Assembly (NCBI GenBank): GCA_963377175.1
Contig: CAUJNA010002112.1
Location: 609,497-673,496, forward strand
Reading direction: 5' to 3'
From: Effrenium voratum
Taxonomy: Eukaryota > Sar > Dinophyceae > Suessiales > Symbiodiniaceae
Length of the DNA: 64,000 bases
Under the pieces are notes generated by a model that was not told the origin of the DNA, ran no database searches, and saw only the letters and a program-made list of their open reading frames with translations. Each line of letters starts with the position of its first letter. Position 1 is the stretch's first letter. Below are positions 50,561-60,589 of this stretch, piece after piece. The translations under genes and the position numbers were made by a program.

Positions 50561-50812
50561 AGTCACAATCACAACCCGGTACACCAATGGTCGACCCAGA
50601 ACCATGCTTCAAGAACTAAGGAGGCGGAGATCCGCACCTATTCATGGCAAGAAAATATCGTCCCTGACTAGCTTTCACTTACCTCCTAAAACACCCTGGA
50701 ATGAGGATTCCCCATGGTTTCCCATGGTGGTTTCCCATGGTTTCCCATGGTTTCCCAAATACCAACAATGGGTTTCCCCTGGTTTCCAAGTGGTGCGAAA
50801 TGGATTTCGCCT
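50561..50812. mobile_element. composite F8 plus internal F3 segment
   Basis: Starts AGTCACAATCACAACCCGG (F8). After CACTTACC it changes to CTCCTAAAACACCCTGGAAT and ends GGTGCGAAATGGATTTCGCC, which is F3 interior. The same junction occurs at 63645-63867. It holds a TTTCCCATGG tandem at 50710-50750 and has lost the right F8 end. Confidence 0.75.
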
Positions 50813-50935
50813 GGGGTCAAAGACCCGTGGGTTCCCTCCAATGTCACGCGGCTTTCAGCTCGGCAGCCCCGTGCGCATAATTGCCTCGGAGCCAGAGGTG
50901 GCTGTGACGGGCCAGAAAACCACAGGATTCGTCGA

Positions 50936-51025
50936 CCTGAAGCCTCAAACTACCCATGAACAAGGGAGTTCACCCCATAAGTTTGGGCAATAACCAACTC
51001 TCAAGTTGGAAGCTTGAGGGTCCGG
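50936..51025. mobile_element. F1 element
   Basis: CCTGAAGCCTCAAACTACCC ... GAAGCTTGAGGGTCCGG|TA-like. Confidence 0.8.
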
Positions 51026-51162
51026 ATACTTGTTCATTTGCTAGGGTTCCATTTGTTGGCCTAGTTTTGAGCCACACCCACTTGAAAGCGGGTTCACCGG
51101 CGCAAGCGCAGATGCAACCAACCATCTGTCGTTGCATGGTTCCCCTCCAGCGATTCCATTCA

Positions 51163-51342
51163 CCTGGACCCTCAAACTTCCCTTACACATGATGCCCAGT
51201 GGCCAGGGGAAAAAAGAGCATCCTGTTTTCTGGTTGGTTCAGTTTAAAGGGAACCCTTCCCAAAGAAAGGGAAAGAAGGAAAAACCACTGGGCAACTGGG
51301 GCTGAATTCCTTCCTTTGTTATGAGTAGTTGGAGGGCTCAGG
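51163..51342. mobile_element. F1 element interrupted by F7
   Basis: CCTGGACCCTCAAACTTCCC ... GAGTAGTTGGAGGGCTCAGG, split by an F7 copy. Confidence 0.85.
51190..51298. mobile_element. F7 nested inside F1
   Basis: TGATGCCCAGTGGCCAGGGG ... ACCACTGGGCAACTG, showing F7 moved after this F1 copy. Confidence 0.85.
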
Positions 51343-51409
51343 CACCTGTTTTGGGAAAACCCCGAACGACCTCCCTTTGAATTCTAACACCCCGCAGGGC
51401 CAATCATCA

Positions 51410-51720
51410 AAACAGGATTGTACTATACCTGAGCCGCCTCCTGAAGCAAGTTACGCTTCTGGAAGTCTTGAGGGTTGTGTTTTTCAAAAGAACAACCACA
51501 AGGAAAGCTCCTAACATGACACCCAAATGGATACTCCAGTAAGAGACTTGCATCACGAGTACCATCGCTCCTGCCCAATCGCGAACAATCTGTAATTCAG
51601 CGATCATCGACGCGCCGCAACTCCAACTGCCCGTTTGACTGCGACCAGGGAAAGCCGTCATGTAACAGCTCGAAGAAACTGGCACAACTTTGTGTGGGGT
51701 ATAGGGAAACCCAACCACCA
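51410..51720 (-). CDS. hypothetical membrane protein fragment
   Basis: PVSSSCYMTAFPGRSQTGSW, SCGASMIAELQIVRDWAGAM, VLVMQVSYWSIHLGVMLGAF, LVVVLLKNTTLKTSRSVTCF then RRRLRYSTILF, stop. A hydrophobic segment of about 20 residues (IHLGVMLGAFLVVVLL) is followed by a basic tail, so a single-pass or partial multi-pass membrane protein is likely. Coding-like codons. No family is recognised. Confidence 0.45.
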
Positions 51721-51727
51721 AATACAA

Positions 51728-52123
51728 AAAAAAAAAAACATCAAAAGCTTAAGTTGAGCCCGGCCGATTCGCGGGTTGAAGCGCTAAGGAACAAAGACGA
51801 ACTTGGGTAGGGTACCTAACTAGACCTGACAACGACAGGCGAACTTCGAATTTGTACCTGAAGCCGAAAGAACTAGCCATAGAGGGAATTGAGTCACTTG
51901 CTCAAAACCCGGTATTAACATGGTCTACCCAGAATCATGCTTCAAGAATTAAGAAGGCGGCTGCCTGGAAAAAAATGAGGGTGTTGGTAGACAGACTCTG
52001 AACATGGCCCCAAGAAGGTTGGTTTCCTTTTGGCTTGCCTTGCCAACCCCAAGGGTACCCTCGATCATACACAGCTGTTTCGTTTGTAGTATTAGTGGGG
52101 GGTATAATGAAATCGTGCTGAAG

Positions 52124-52125
<2 letters not shown>
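51728..52125. other. no supported gene; repeat fragments
   Basis: Contains GGCCGATTCGCGGGTTG (51763), related to the repeat at 36245, and a partial F8 copy at 51900-51965. Confidence 0.4.
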
Positions 52126-52132
<7 letters not shown>

Positions 52133-52188
<56 letters not shown>

Positions 52189-52192
52189 CAAG
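52133..52192 (+). repeat. AAGC then AGGC tetranucleotide microsatellite
   Basis: About six AAGC units change abruptly to about eight AGGC units, a transition within one array. Confidence 0.95.
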
Positions 52193-52247
52193 AAAATAGA
52201 CAACAAACAAATTAAATGAATAGGACAAACACACATCATGAAAGATA

Positions 52248-52291
52248 TAAACAAACAAACAAACAAACAAACAAACAAACAAACAAACAAG
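52248..52291 (+). repeat. AACA tetranucleotide microsatellite
   Basis: About eleven AACA units 60 nt after the previous array. Confidence 0.95.
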
Positions 52292-52467
52292 CAACCCAGA
52301 AAGAACAAACAAAAGAAACAAACAATCCATTTAAGCGACCTGAGGGCTGATCAGTCGCCGAGCCGCAGCCCTCGCCCTTCTTGCAGTTGCCACTTTCGAA
52401 GTGGGCGCACCTCACGTTTCGTGGCCATTGAACCCGACGGTTTGACGAAGCAGAACCATGTGCCCTA

Positions 52468-52592
52468 CTTAAAGGGGCAGGGTACGTCAGGTAAGTGGTT
52501 AGTAAGTCAGGTTATCACCTGGTTATAAGTCTCCGTTCTGTGGGTTATAACCTGGCTTACTAACCACTTACTAAGTACCCTGCCCCTTCAAG
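52468..52592. mobile_element. F6 element, intact
   Basis: TA|CTTAAAGGGGCAGGGTAC ... GTACCCTGCCCCTTCAAG|TA. Confidence 0.9.
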
Positions 52593-52596
52593 TAGA

Positions 52597-52729
52597 GTTC
52601 CTTGTCCCCCTTGAAACAAAGGCCTTGGGACCCAATTAGGATGACAATCCCTAGGTAAACAATAGTGGTTATATGAACCCAAACCATTGTTTCAATGGTG
52701 GCAACTAAACTCCCAACTAAACTCCAGGG
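52597..52729. mobile_element. F10 element adjoining F6
   Basis: GTTCCTTGTCCCCCTTG ... ACTAAACTCCAGGG. Confidence 0.65.
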
Positions 52730-52743
52730 TGTGGCGGCGTCTA

Positions 52744-52843
52744 CCTGGACCCTGAAAATTTCAACTAAAATATGGGTTGTTGCAACCCAGAAACACACAT
52801 GGTTGGTGAATTCCCCTTTCTAGGGATGGTTTGAGGGTTCAGG
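52744..52843. mobile_element. F1 element
   Basis: TA|CCTGGACCCTGAAAATTTC ... GGTTTGAGGGTTCAGG. Confidence 0.85.
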
Positions 52844-53039
52844 TTCCATTCAAATACCCTACGTACCAGTTGGATGGTTCACAGAAATGACTCCCTTCAT
52901 TGTGGGCACTTGGAACAAGGGAAAATCCCAAGACCAGGGGCTTCGTGCTCTAATGTTTTACGCAGGGTCTGCATAAGAAACGCCAACTCAGGCAAACCTG
53001 GCCAGAAGGGCGTCAATTCAAATTAGGGGCCACATCGTT

Positions 53040-53228
53040 CCAGCCTTTGGGTTTTCCGCTGCCAGGATGTGCCGTCGGTTTTTTGTGGACGTTTGGTGGA
53101 CACTCCACGCCCGACAGCCCGAACAACATCCTCCGCACGCGTTCCTTTTGCCAGTTTTCTCGTGAAGCCTGGGACGGCTTAGGCAAGCCATCAGTCCTCA
53201 TGCCGGGTTGAGCAGCCTTTTCAAGGCT
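53040..53228 (-). CDS. exon-like open frame
   Basis: PGMRTDGLPKPSQASRENWQ, KERVRRMLFGLSGVECPPNV then HKKPTAHPGSGKPKG. G/C third positions. No domain is recognised; the plus strand is partly open. Confidence 0.3.
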
Positions 53229-53428
53229 TCCCCTCAAATTTCAGTAGGGAACCAGCTCCAAACTCGTTGGACATGAATCTCATCTAAATGGGTGTGTCCT
53301 TTTTGAGGCGACCCCACCGAAAAAAAGATGGCAGTGTTCCTTTGTCGTTTTTTTTTTCCTCTGAAAGCACCAACCAGGGGTAACGGCTCCAAAAAAGCTA
53401 TGTGATGTCCACCAGAAGTCATCAACAG

Positions 53429-53519
53429 CCTGCCTCAAACTACCAACTCTAAAACGGGGCTATTGCCCCAACATGACGTGGTTAATTCCCTTTTTTTCTG
53501 GGTAGTTCGAGGGTCCAGG
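53429..53519. mobile_element. F1 element
   Basis: CCTGCCTCAAACTACC ... GGGTAGTTCGAGGGTCCAGG|TAC. Confidence 0.85.
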
Positions 53520-53521
53520 TA

Positions 53522-53710
53522 CGCATGCAAACAACACCAACACCAAAGATCCCGAACTCATGGGGTGCAGTGCGTGGGTGCTCGCCAAGCACTTCCAGCT
53601 TGCAAGTGAATCGCGCGGGTTGCAACATGTCAGCATGTCCCAAGCTACACGGCTCCGCTTTTCGTTTGCAAGTTATCCACCGAGAACCTCCTAAATCGGT
53701 ACAATCACTC
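53522..53710 (-). CDS. exon-like frame followed by F1, strand tentative
   Basis: Minus: HADMLQPARFTCKLEVLGEH then PRTAPHEFGIFGVGVVCM, then C|GTACCTGGACCC, a GT donor made by F1. Plus is open for 137 codons (TPTPKIPNSWGAVRGCSPST) but its tail is CTCACCT low complexity. GT...GAGGCAG across the F1 copy would form an intron on minus, although the simple join meets an early stop. Confidence 0.35.
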
Positions 53711-53835
53711 ACCTCACCTCAGCTCCCCGCACTCACCTCACCTTGCCTGACGTTACCCACCTCACTTAACCGTGACTCACCTTACCTCACTTCAGCCCAG
53801 CTGACCCACCCCACCCAACCTCGCCTCACACCTGT
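53708..53835 (+). repeat. CTCACCT low-complexity tract
   Basis: Degenerate CTCACCTCAC / TTACCTCA units. Confidence 0.8.
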
Positions 53836-53927
53836 CACCTGTCATTCAAGCGACCCAACGTGGTTGCCCTTTTCGCCTCCATCCCAGTCATTCATCATGC
53901 CCAAAAGGAACTTGAAACAAAATCTGA

Positions 53928-53997
53928 CATTTGCTTAAGCATCCTGGACAAACACGATATGTCCAAGTGGTAGATTCTCATCACCTTTAAGCAAATG
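53928..53997. mobile_element. F11 element
   Basis: CATTTGCTTAAGCATCCTGG ... CACCTTTAAGCAAATG. Confidence 0.7.
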
Positions 53998-54060
53998 CAA
54001 GAAAGGTGATCGCCTCATGTGACAAATGGGCCACACCATGCCACAGCGAAATCTGCGAAG

Positions 54061-54150
54061 CCCTGCTAAAAGTGAATAACTTTTAGTGGGTTTCTTGGAA
54101 AACCCAGTACTTGGCAAAAAGTTAAAGTCCTAACATCCAGGCAACATGCA
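54061..54150 (+). mobile_element. F9 SINE-like repeat
   Basis: CCCTGCTAAAAGTGAATAAC ... AAAGTTAAAGTCCTAACATC. Confidence 0.75.
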
Positions 54151-54247
54151 CAAAAGAGAAGTCCTGCGAAACCCCCCCACCACCAATGCGCCATAGGCGG
54201 AGGGGGTCTGATTCCTAAAACAAAAAAACACCCCCAGAACCTGACTC

Positions 54248-54358
54248 CTGTGGATGGACGACATCCGAATGATTCGATTCCCTTGCAACTAGCAACAACA
54301 ATATATGTGTCAGCCATGGTTTCATATGCTGCGAAATGGTTTTCGCAACCATCCACAG
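54248..54358. mobile_element. F3 element
   Basis: CTGTGGATGGACGACATCC ... TTTTCGCAACCATCCACAG. Confidence 0.85.
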
Positions 54359-54393
54359 CTTTGAACTCTTGAACTCTCCAATCCAAGGAGGTA

Positions 54394-54499
54394 CTGCGGA
54401 TGGAATTCCTGCACCACTTCGAGGGAAAGCACTGCTTGTTGGGACATGAGTCATAGGCTTTGAAGGGTGGCGCGAGAAGCGGATTTCGCAACCAACAGC
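54394..54499. mobile_element. F3 element, CAACC subfamily
   Basis: TA|CTGCGGATGGAATTCC ... GCGGATTTCGCAACCAACAG. Confidence 0.75.
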
Positions 54500-54703
54500 A
54501 CGACTATCCCCACCTAAAATGTCCCCCAAGTGTCCGGCACCCACTGATTTGTTTGGCTGGAATTAGGACCCCAGCAAAACACGATATGTTCTTACCAGGT
54601 TAGTGGAAAACAAAGGGACCCAAAAACAAGGTCGCACGCTCAGCAGGACCCGCGCAAAAACGCGCGTTTACCATTCAAATCTGCTGAAGGAGCATGCCGC
54701 AAG

Positions 54704-55096
54704 GTGCCAAAAAGTTCGTTTGTATCTAACAGCAGCTTTCATGCATTGACATGCTGGCATCGGGCACTGCTTGTTTTATCTCTTTGCCACAGAGACCACA
54801 TGTTTAATATGTCAGGCACACAAAGACCGTCTATACAAGAATTGGTATGCTCTCGTCCACAGGCGACTGTTGATCAGGCCGCTGGGACCGCGGCTCTTCA
54901 TCTCACTGGGCATGATATTTTTCAAGTGATGCCAGCAGCGATCAATCTGCTGCGTGCCCGCCAGCCATCCAAACCAGGAGGCAACGACACCCGTGCCAGG
55001 CGTAGCAGAATAAGCAGTGCGACTGGCTCCAAGACCGACTCCATGGGTGCCCAACGAAGTGCGAAAGTAAGGACGTGCGTGTGTTGTTGTTGTTGA
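54704..55096 (+). CDS. hypothetical open frame, 130 codons
   Basis: LALCHRD-like start, then NMSGTQRPSIQELVCSRPQA, TVDQAAGTAALHLTGHDIFQ, VMPAAINLLRARQPSKPGGN and DTRARRSRISSATGSKTDSM. The frame is plausible from about 54810; it ends in GTT microsatellite (55080-55115). The minus strand is also open. Confidence 0.35.
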   Translation: MPKSSFVSNSSFHALTCWHRALLVLSLCHRDHMFNMSGTQRPSIQELVCSRPQATVDQAAGTAALHLTGHDIFQVMPAAINLLRARQPSKPGGNDTRARRSRISSATGSKTDSMGAQRSAKVRTCVCCCC

Positions 55097-55115
55097 CGTT
55101 GTTGTTGTTGTTGTT
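55080..55115 (+). repeat. GTT microsatellite
   Basis: About eleven GTT/GTTG units. Confidence 0.9.
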
Positions 55116-55180
55116 GGATGGGATGTTTGTGTGTGTATTCATGCGGTTTGCTTTTGAAGTGCCCATCACTCCGCTTGCCA

Positions 55181-55330
55181 CATGCCACATGCCCTGCTCC
55201 AGCCAAACTCGTGCCTGCGGGGGCGCAGTTCGCCCGCCTCTTCCCCCCCCCGCCACACGCAGAAGACACCAAAGCCGCGCCTGCCGGGTCTGGCAACATG
55301 GTCATGGTCGCTGTCATCCCCCCCTCCCCC
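55181..55330 (+). CDS. exon-like frame, Pro/Ala-rich
   Basis: CPAPAKLVPAGAQFARLFPP, PPHAEDTKAAPAGSGNMVMV then AV. Followed by two tandem C-rich copies (AACATGGTCATGGTCGCTGTCATCCCCCC-like at 55297 and 55362), so the end is low complexity. Confidence 0.25.
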
Positions 55331-55483
55331 CCCACCCCTCAAAAAAGAAACGCCCACATGGAATGGTCGCTGTCATCCCCCCCCCCCCTCCAAAAAGAAA
55401 CGCCTCCACGGGTCCGGTGGGGCGTGTCACCAAAAACAAGCAAAAACAAAAAAAAGGGGGAGCTAATTCTTTGGAAGAGTTGA

Positions 55484-55506
55484 AGCGGATTTCGCAACCA
55501 TCCGCA
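55484..55506. mobile_element. F3 solo terminus
   Basis: GCGGATTTCGCAACCATCCG then CAG|TA. Confidence 0.7.
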
Positions 55507-55768
55507 GTACTGCGAAGCGAGGCGCAGCTTGGTCTTGGCCAAGACGGCAACCGGCTGGTACTCTGTGCCCATCGAGGGAACCACCCGGGGGACTCCTGAC
55601 GGCGTCATTGGCGCGCCTGGAACCAAATCAAGGGAAAAGAACATCAAGCACTAAACCACCCGTATAATAGTCATAGTAAAATTCCCAGGACTTTGAAAAA
55701 GCAGGCCTTTGGCTAACTTTGCTTTTCCAACCAAGAGCAAAATCAGAAGGCCCTTGGAAGACCAAGGA

Positions 55769-55901
55769 ATGTTGATCCCATATTAATCAACCCCAGTTTA
55801 TGACACTTTTTGGGGGTGGTCTCCTCCAAAAGTGACGATTCCGCACTATACCCGAAGACCCTCTATGAATGAACTAGGGTTTATTAATATGGGGCTAACA
55901 T
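55769..55901. mobile_element. F4 element
   Basis: ATGTTGATCCCATATTAAT ... TTAATATGGGGCTAACAT|TA. Confidence 0.8.
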
Positions 55902-55903
55902 TA

Positions 55904-56151
55904 ATAATGATAAATAAATCATAATGTTAAGCAATACCAAGTCTACCCCAAAACGCGAGTATGTCACAAATAGCAGGGTTTCTTTCCTCTTGATCTTTGG
56001 TGGGCTCCCTTGGAAACATGGGTGGGCTCTGGCAAGATACAGTGCCTACCAGTGGATCCCAGTAGGTACCCAGCCATTTTCCTCTTGGTTTTGAAAGGCT
56101 GGCAAGCCCTTTACCTACAAAGCCAGGTAAATGGATCCACTAGAGTGAGAA
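55904..56151. other. no supported gene
   Basis: Short AT-rich stretch and TGGATCCxxTAG phrases; nothing supportable. Confidence 0.3.
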
Positions 56152-56235
56152 CCTGGACCCTCAAAATTCCCTCACAAATTGGTTACTGCCCCCAATGGGT
56201 GAATTCCCTTTTCTTTGGATAGTCTGAGGGCTCAA
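56152..56235. mobile_element. F1 element
   Basis: CCTGGACCCTCAAAATTCCC ... GATAGTCTGAGGGCTCA. A second left end lies at 56366-56392. Confidence 0.75.
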
Positions 56236-58144
56236 AAAGACTCGACAGCCAAAGGCCTGCCTTTTTCAGGGTCCTGGAAGATCAAGGCAGGACAATGGAT
56301 CCACTGGAGTGAGAAGACTCGACTCGCATCCCGGTCCATTCCCCCCCTTTTGGGAGAGTGAGAACCTGGACCCTCCAAAATGGGTCGCTGCAAAAAAAAC
56401 AAGAACACAAATCCGCCGACAACAGACGGCGTGTTGGACACAAAAAATGCTCCTTACCTCTTTACCTGTTACCCCTCCCCTAACCCCTCCCCAGGGGCAC
56501 CATTTCAGACTATCGCCGGGGGGGGGGGGGGAGAGATCTTAGGGAGGAAAGGCAGAAGATCTGGGGCAAAAAGGCCTTAGGGGGGAAAGGGGAGAAATGA
56601 TCTCAACAGGGAAAGGGGTGGAAAAGATCTTAGGGAGGAAAGGGAGAAGATCTGGGGAAAAAAGGCCAACAGGGAAAGGGGGGAAAAGATCTTAGGAAGG
56701 AAAAGCGAGAAGCTCTCAGGGGGGGAAAGGCCTTGGGAGGGAAAGGGGGGAAAGGATCTCAACAGGGAAAGGGTGGGAAAGATCTTAGGGAGGAAAGGGG
56801 GGGGGGGAAGATCTTAGGGAGGAAAGGGAGAAGATCTGGGAGAAAAGGACTTAGGGGGGAAAGCCCAACAGGGAAAGGGGGGAAAAGATTTAGGAAGGAA
56901 AAGGGAGAAGCTCTCAGGGGGGGGAAAGGCCTTAGGGGGGAAAGGGGGAAAAGGATCTCAGCAGGGAAAGGGGGGGAAAGATCTTAGGGAGGAAAGGGAG
57001 AAGATCTGGGGACAAAGGCCTTAGGGGGGAAAGGGGAGAAATGATCTCAACAGGGAAAGGGGTGGAAAAGATCTTAGGGCGGAAAGGGAGAAGATCTGGG
57101 AGAAAAAAGGCCAACAGGGAAAGGGGGGAAAGATCTAAGGAAGGAAAAGGGAGAAGCTCTCAGGGGGGGGAAAGGCCTGAGGGGGGAAAGGGTGGGAAGG
57201 ATCTCAACAGGGAAAGGGGGGAAACAATCTTAGGAAGGAAAGGGAGAAGATCTGGAAAGGCCTTAAAGGGAAGGGGGGAAAGGATCTCAACAGGGAAAGG
57301 GGGCAAAGGATCTTAAGGAGGAATAGGAAGAAGATCTCAGCGGGGGGAAAGGCCGTAGGGGGGAAAGAGGGGAAAGGATCTCAACAGGGAAAGGGGGGGA
57401 AAGATCTCAGTGAGGAAAGGGAGAAGGTCCCAGGCAGGGAAAAGGCCTTAGGGGGGAAAGGGGGAAAGGATCTCAACAGGGAAAGGGGGCAAAGGATCTT
57501 AGGGAGGAAAAGGGAGAAGATCTGAAAAGGCCTTAGGGGGAAAAGGGGGAAAGGAGCTCAACAGGGAAAGGTGGGAGAAGATCCTTGGGAGGAAAAGGGA
57601 GAAGATCTCGGGGGAACAGATCTTGGGGAGGACAAGGGAGAAGATCTCAGGGGGGGGAAGGCCTTAGGGGGGAAAGGGGGGAAAGGATCTCAAAAGGGAA
57701 AGGGGGCAAAGGATCTTAGGGAGGAAAAGGGAGAAGATCTTGGGGGGGAAAACGCCTTAGGGGGGAAAGGGCGGGAAAGGATCTCAACAAGGAAAGGGGG
57801 GAAAAGATCTTAGGAAGGAAAAGGGGGAAGATCGCGGGGGGAAAAAAGGCCTTAGGGGGGAAAGGAGGGAAAGGATCTCAACAGGGAGAGGGGGGAAAAC
57901 ATCGTAGGGAGGAAAAGGGAAAAACTCAGAGGGAGAAAGGGCCTTAGGGGGGAAAGGGGGAATGGATCTCAACAGGGAAAAATGGCAAAAGATCTTAGGG
58001 AGGAAAAGGGAGAAGATCTCAGGGGGGGAAAGGCCTTAGGGGGGAAAGGGGGAAAAGGATCTGAGCAGGGAAAGGGGGGGAAAGATCTTAGGGAGGAAAG
58101 GGAGAAGATCTGGGGACAAAGGCCTTAGGGGGGAAAGGGGAGAA

Positions 58145-59860
58145 ATGATCTCAACAGGGAAAGGGGTGGAAAAGATCTTAGGGAGGAAAGGGAGAAGATC
58201 TGGGGAAAAAAAGAGGGGGGAAAGATCTAAGGAAGGAGAAGCTCTCAGGGGGGGAAAGGCCTCAGGGGGAAAGGGTGGGAAGGATCTCAACAGGGAAAGG
58301 GGAAAAACAATCTTAGGAAGGAAAGGGGGGGGGAAGATCTTAGGGAGGAAAGGGAGAAGATCTGGGAGAAAAGGACTTAGGGGGGGAAGCCCAACAGGGA
58401 AAGGGGGGAAAAGATCTTAGGAAGGAACAGGGAGAAGCTCTCAGGGGGGGGAAAGGCCTTGGGAGGGAAAGGGGGGAAAGGATCTCAACAGGGAAAGGGT
58501 GGGAAAGATCTTAAGGAGGAAAGGGGGGGGAAGATCTTAGGGAGGAAAGGGAGACGATCTGGGAGAAAAGGACTTAGGGGGGAAAGCCTAACAGGGAAAG
58601 GGGGGACAAGATCTTCGGAAGGAAAAGGGAGAAGCTCTCAGGGGGGGGAAAAGCCTTACAGGGAAAGGGGGAAAGGGATCTCAGCAGGGAAAGGGGCGGG
58701 GGGGAAAGATCTTAGGGAGGAAAGGGAGAAGATCTGGGGACAAAGGCCTTAGAGGGGAAAGGGGAGAAATGATCTCAACAGGGAAGGGGTGGAAAAGATC
58801 TTAGGGAGGAAAGGGAGAAGATCTGGGGGAAAAAAGGCCAACAGGGAAAGGGGGGAAAGATCTAAGGAAGGAAAAGGGAGAAGCTCTCAGGGGGGAAAGG
58901 CCTTAGGCGGGAAAGGGTGGGAAGGATCTCAACAGGGAAAGGGGGGAAACAATCTTAGGAAGGAAAAGGGAAAAGATCTGGAAAGGCCTTAAAGGGAAGA
59001 AGGGAAAGGATCTCAACGGGGAAAGGAGGCAAAGGATCTTAAGGAGGAGTAGGGAGAAGATCTCAGCGGGGGCAAAGGCCTTAGGAAGGAAAGGAGGGAA
59101 AGGATCTCAACAGGGAAAGGGGGGGAAAGATCTCAGTGAGGAAAGGGAGAAGATCCCAGGCAGGGAAAAGGCCTTAGGGGGGAAAGGGGGAAAGGATCTC
59201 AACAGGGAAAGGGGGCAAAGGATCTTCGGGAGGAAAAGGGAGAAGATCTGAAAAGGCCTTAGGGGGAAAAGGGGGAAAGGAGCTCAACAGGGAAAGGTGG
59301 GAGAGGATCCTAGGGAGGAAAAGGGAGAAGATCTTGGGGGGAAAGGGGGAAAGGATCTCAACCAAGGGAAAAGATCTTGGGGAGGGAGAAGATCTCAGGG
59401 GGGGAAAGGCCTTAGGGGGGAAAGAGGGGAAAGGACCTCAACAGGGAAAGGGGGCAAAGGATCTTAGGGAGGAAAAGGGAGAAGATCTTGGGGGGGAAAA
59501 CGCCTTAGGGGGGAAAGGGCGGGAAAGGATCTCAACAAGGAAAGGGGGGAAAAGATCTTAGGAAGGAAAAGGGGGAAGATCGCGGGGGGAAAAAAGGCCT
59601 TAGGGGGGAAAGGAGGGAAAGGATCTCAACAGGGAGAGGGGGGAAAACATCGTAGGGAGGAAAAGGGAAAAACTCAGAGGGAGAAAGGGCCTTAGGGGGG
59701 AAAGGGGGAATGGATCTCAACAGGGAAAGGTGGCAAAAGATCTTAGGGAGGAAAAGGGAGAAGATCTCAGGGGGGGAAAGGCCTTAGGGGGGAAAGGGGG
59801 GAAAGGATCTGAGCAGGGAAAGGGGGGGAAAGATCTTAGGGAGGAGAAGATCTGGGGGCA
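58145..59860 (+). repeat. higher-order satellite unit, copy 1 (partner about 60590-62290)
   Basis: Landmarks recur about 2.40-2.45 kb downstream: 58145/60590, 58459/60913, 58789/61192, 59174/61577 and 59532/61927. The small drift in offset reflects indels. Confidence 0.85.
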
Positions 59861-60589
59861 AAGGCCGTAGGGGGGAAAGGGGAGAAATGATCTCAACAGG
59901 GAAAGGGGGCAAAGGATCTTAGGGAGGAAAAGGGAGAAGATCTGAAAAGGCCTTAGGGGGAAAAGGGGGAAAGGAGCTCAACAGGGAAAGGTGGGAGAAG
60001 ATCCTAGGGAGGAAAAGGGAGAAGATCTCGGGGGGAAAGGGGGAAAGGATCTCAACCAAGGGAAAAGATCTTGGGGAGGACAAGGGAGAAGATCTCAGGG
60101 GGGGAAAGGCCTTAGGGGGGAAAAGGGGAAAGGATCTCAACAGGGAAAGGGGGCAAAGGATCTTAGGGAGGAAAAGGGAGAAGATCTTGGGGGGGAAAAC
60201 GCCTTAGGGGGGAAAGGGCGGGAAAGGATCTCAACAAGGAAAGGGGGGAAAAGATCTTAGGAAGGAAAAGGGGGAAGATCGCGGGGGAAAAAAGGCCTTA
60301 GGGAAAAAGGAGGGAAAGGATCTCAACAGGGAGAGGGGGGAAAACATCGTAGGGAGGAAAAGGGAAAAACTCAGAGGGAGAAAGGGCCTTAGGGGGGAAA
60401 GGGGGAATGGACCTCAACAGGGAAAAATGGCAAAAGATCTTAGGGAGGAAAAGGGAGAAGATCTCAGGGGGGGAAAGGCCTTAGGGGGGAAAGGGGGGAA
60501 AGGATCTGAGCAGGGAAAGGGGGGGAAAGATCTTAGGGAGGAAAGGGAGAAGATCTGGGGGCAAAGGCCTTAGGGGGGAAAGGGGAGAA

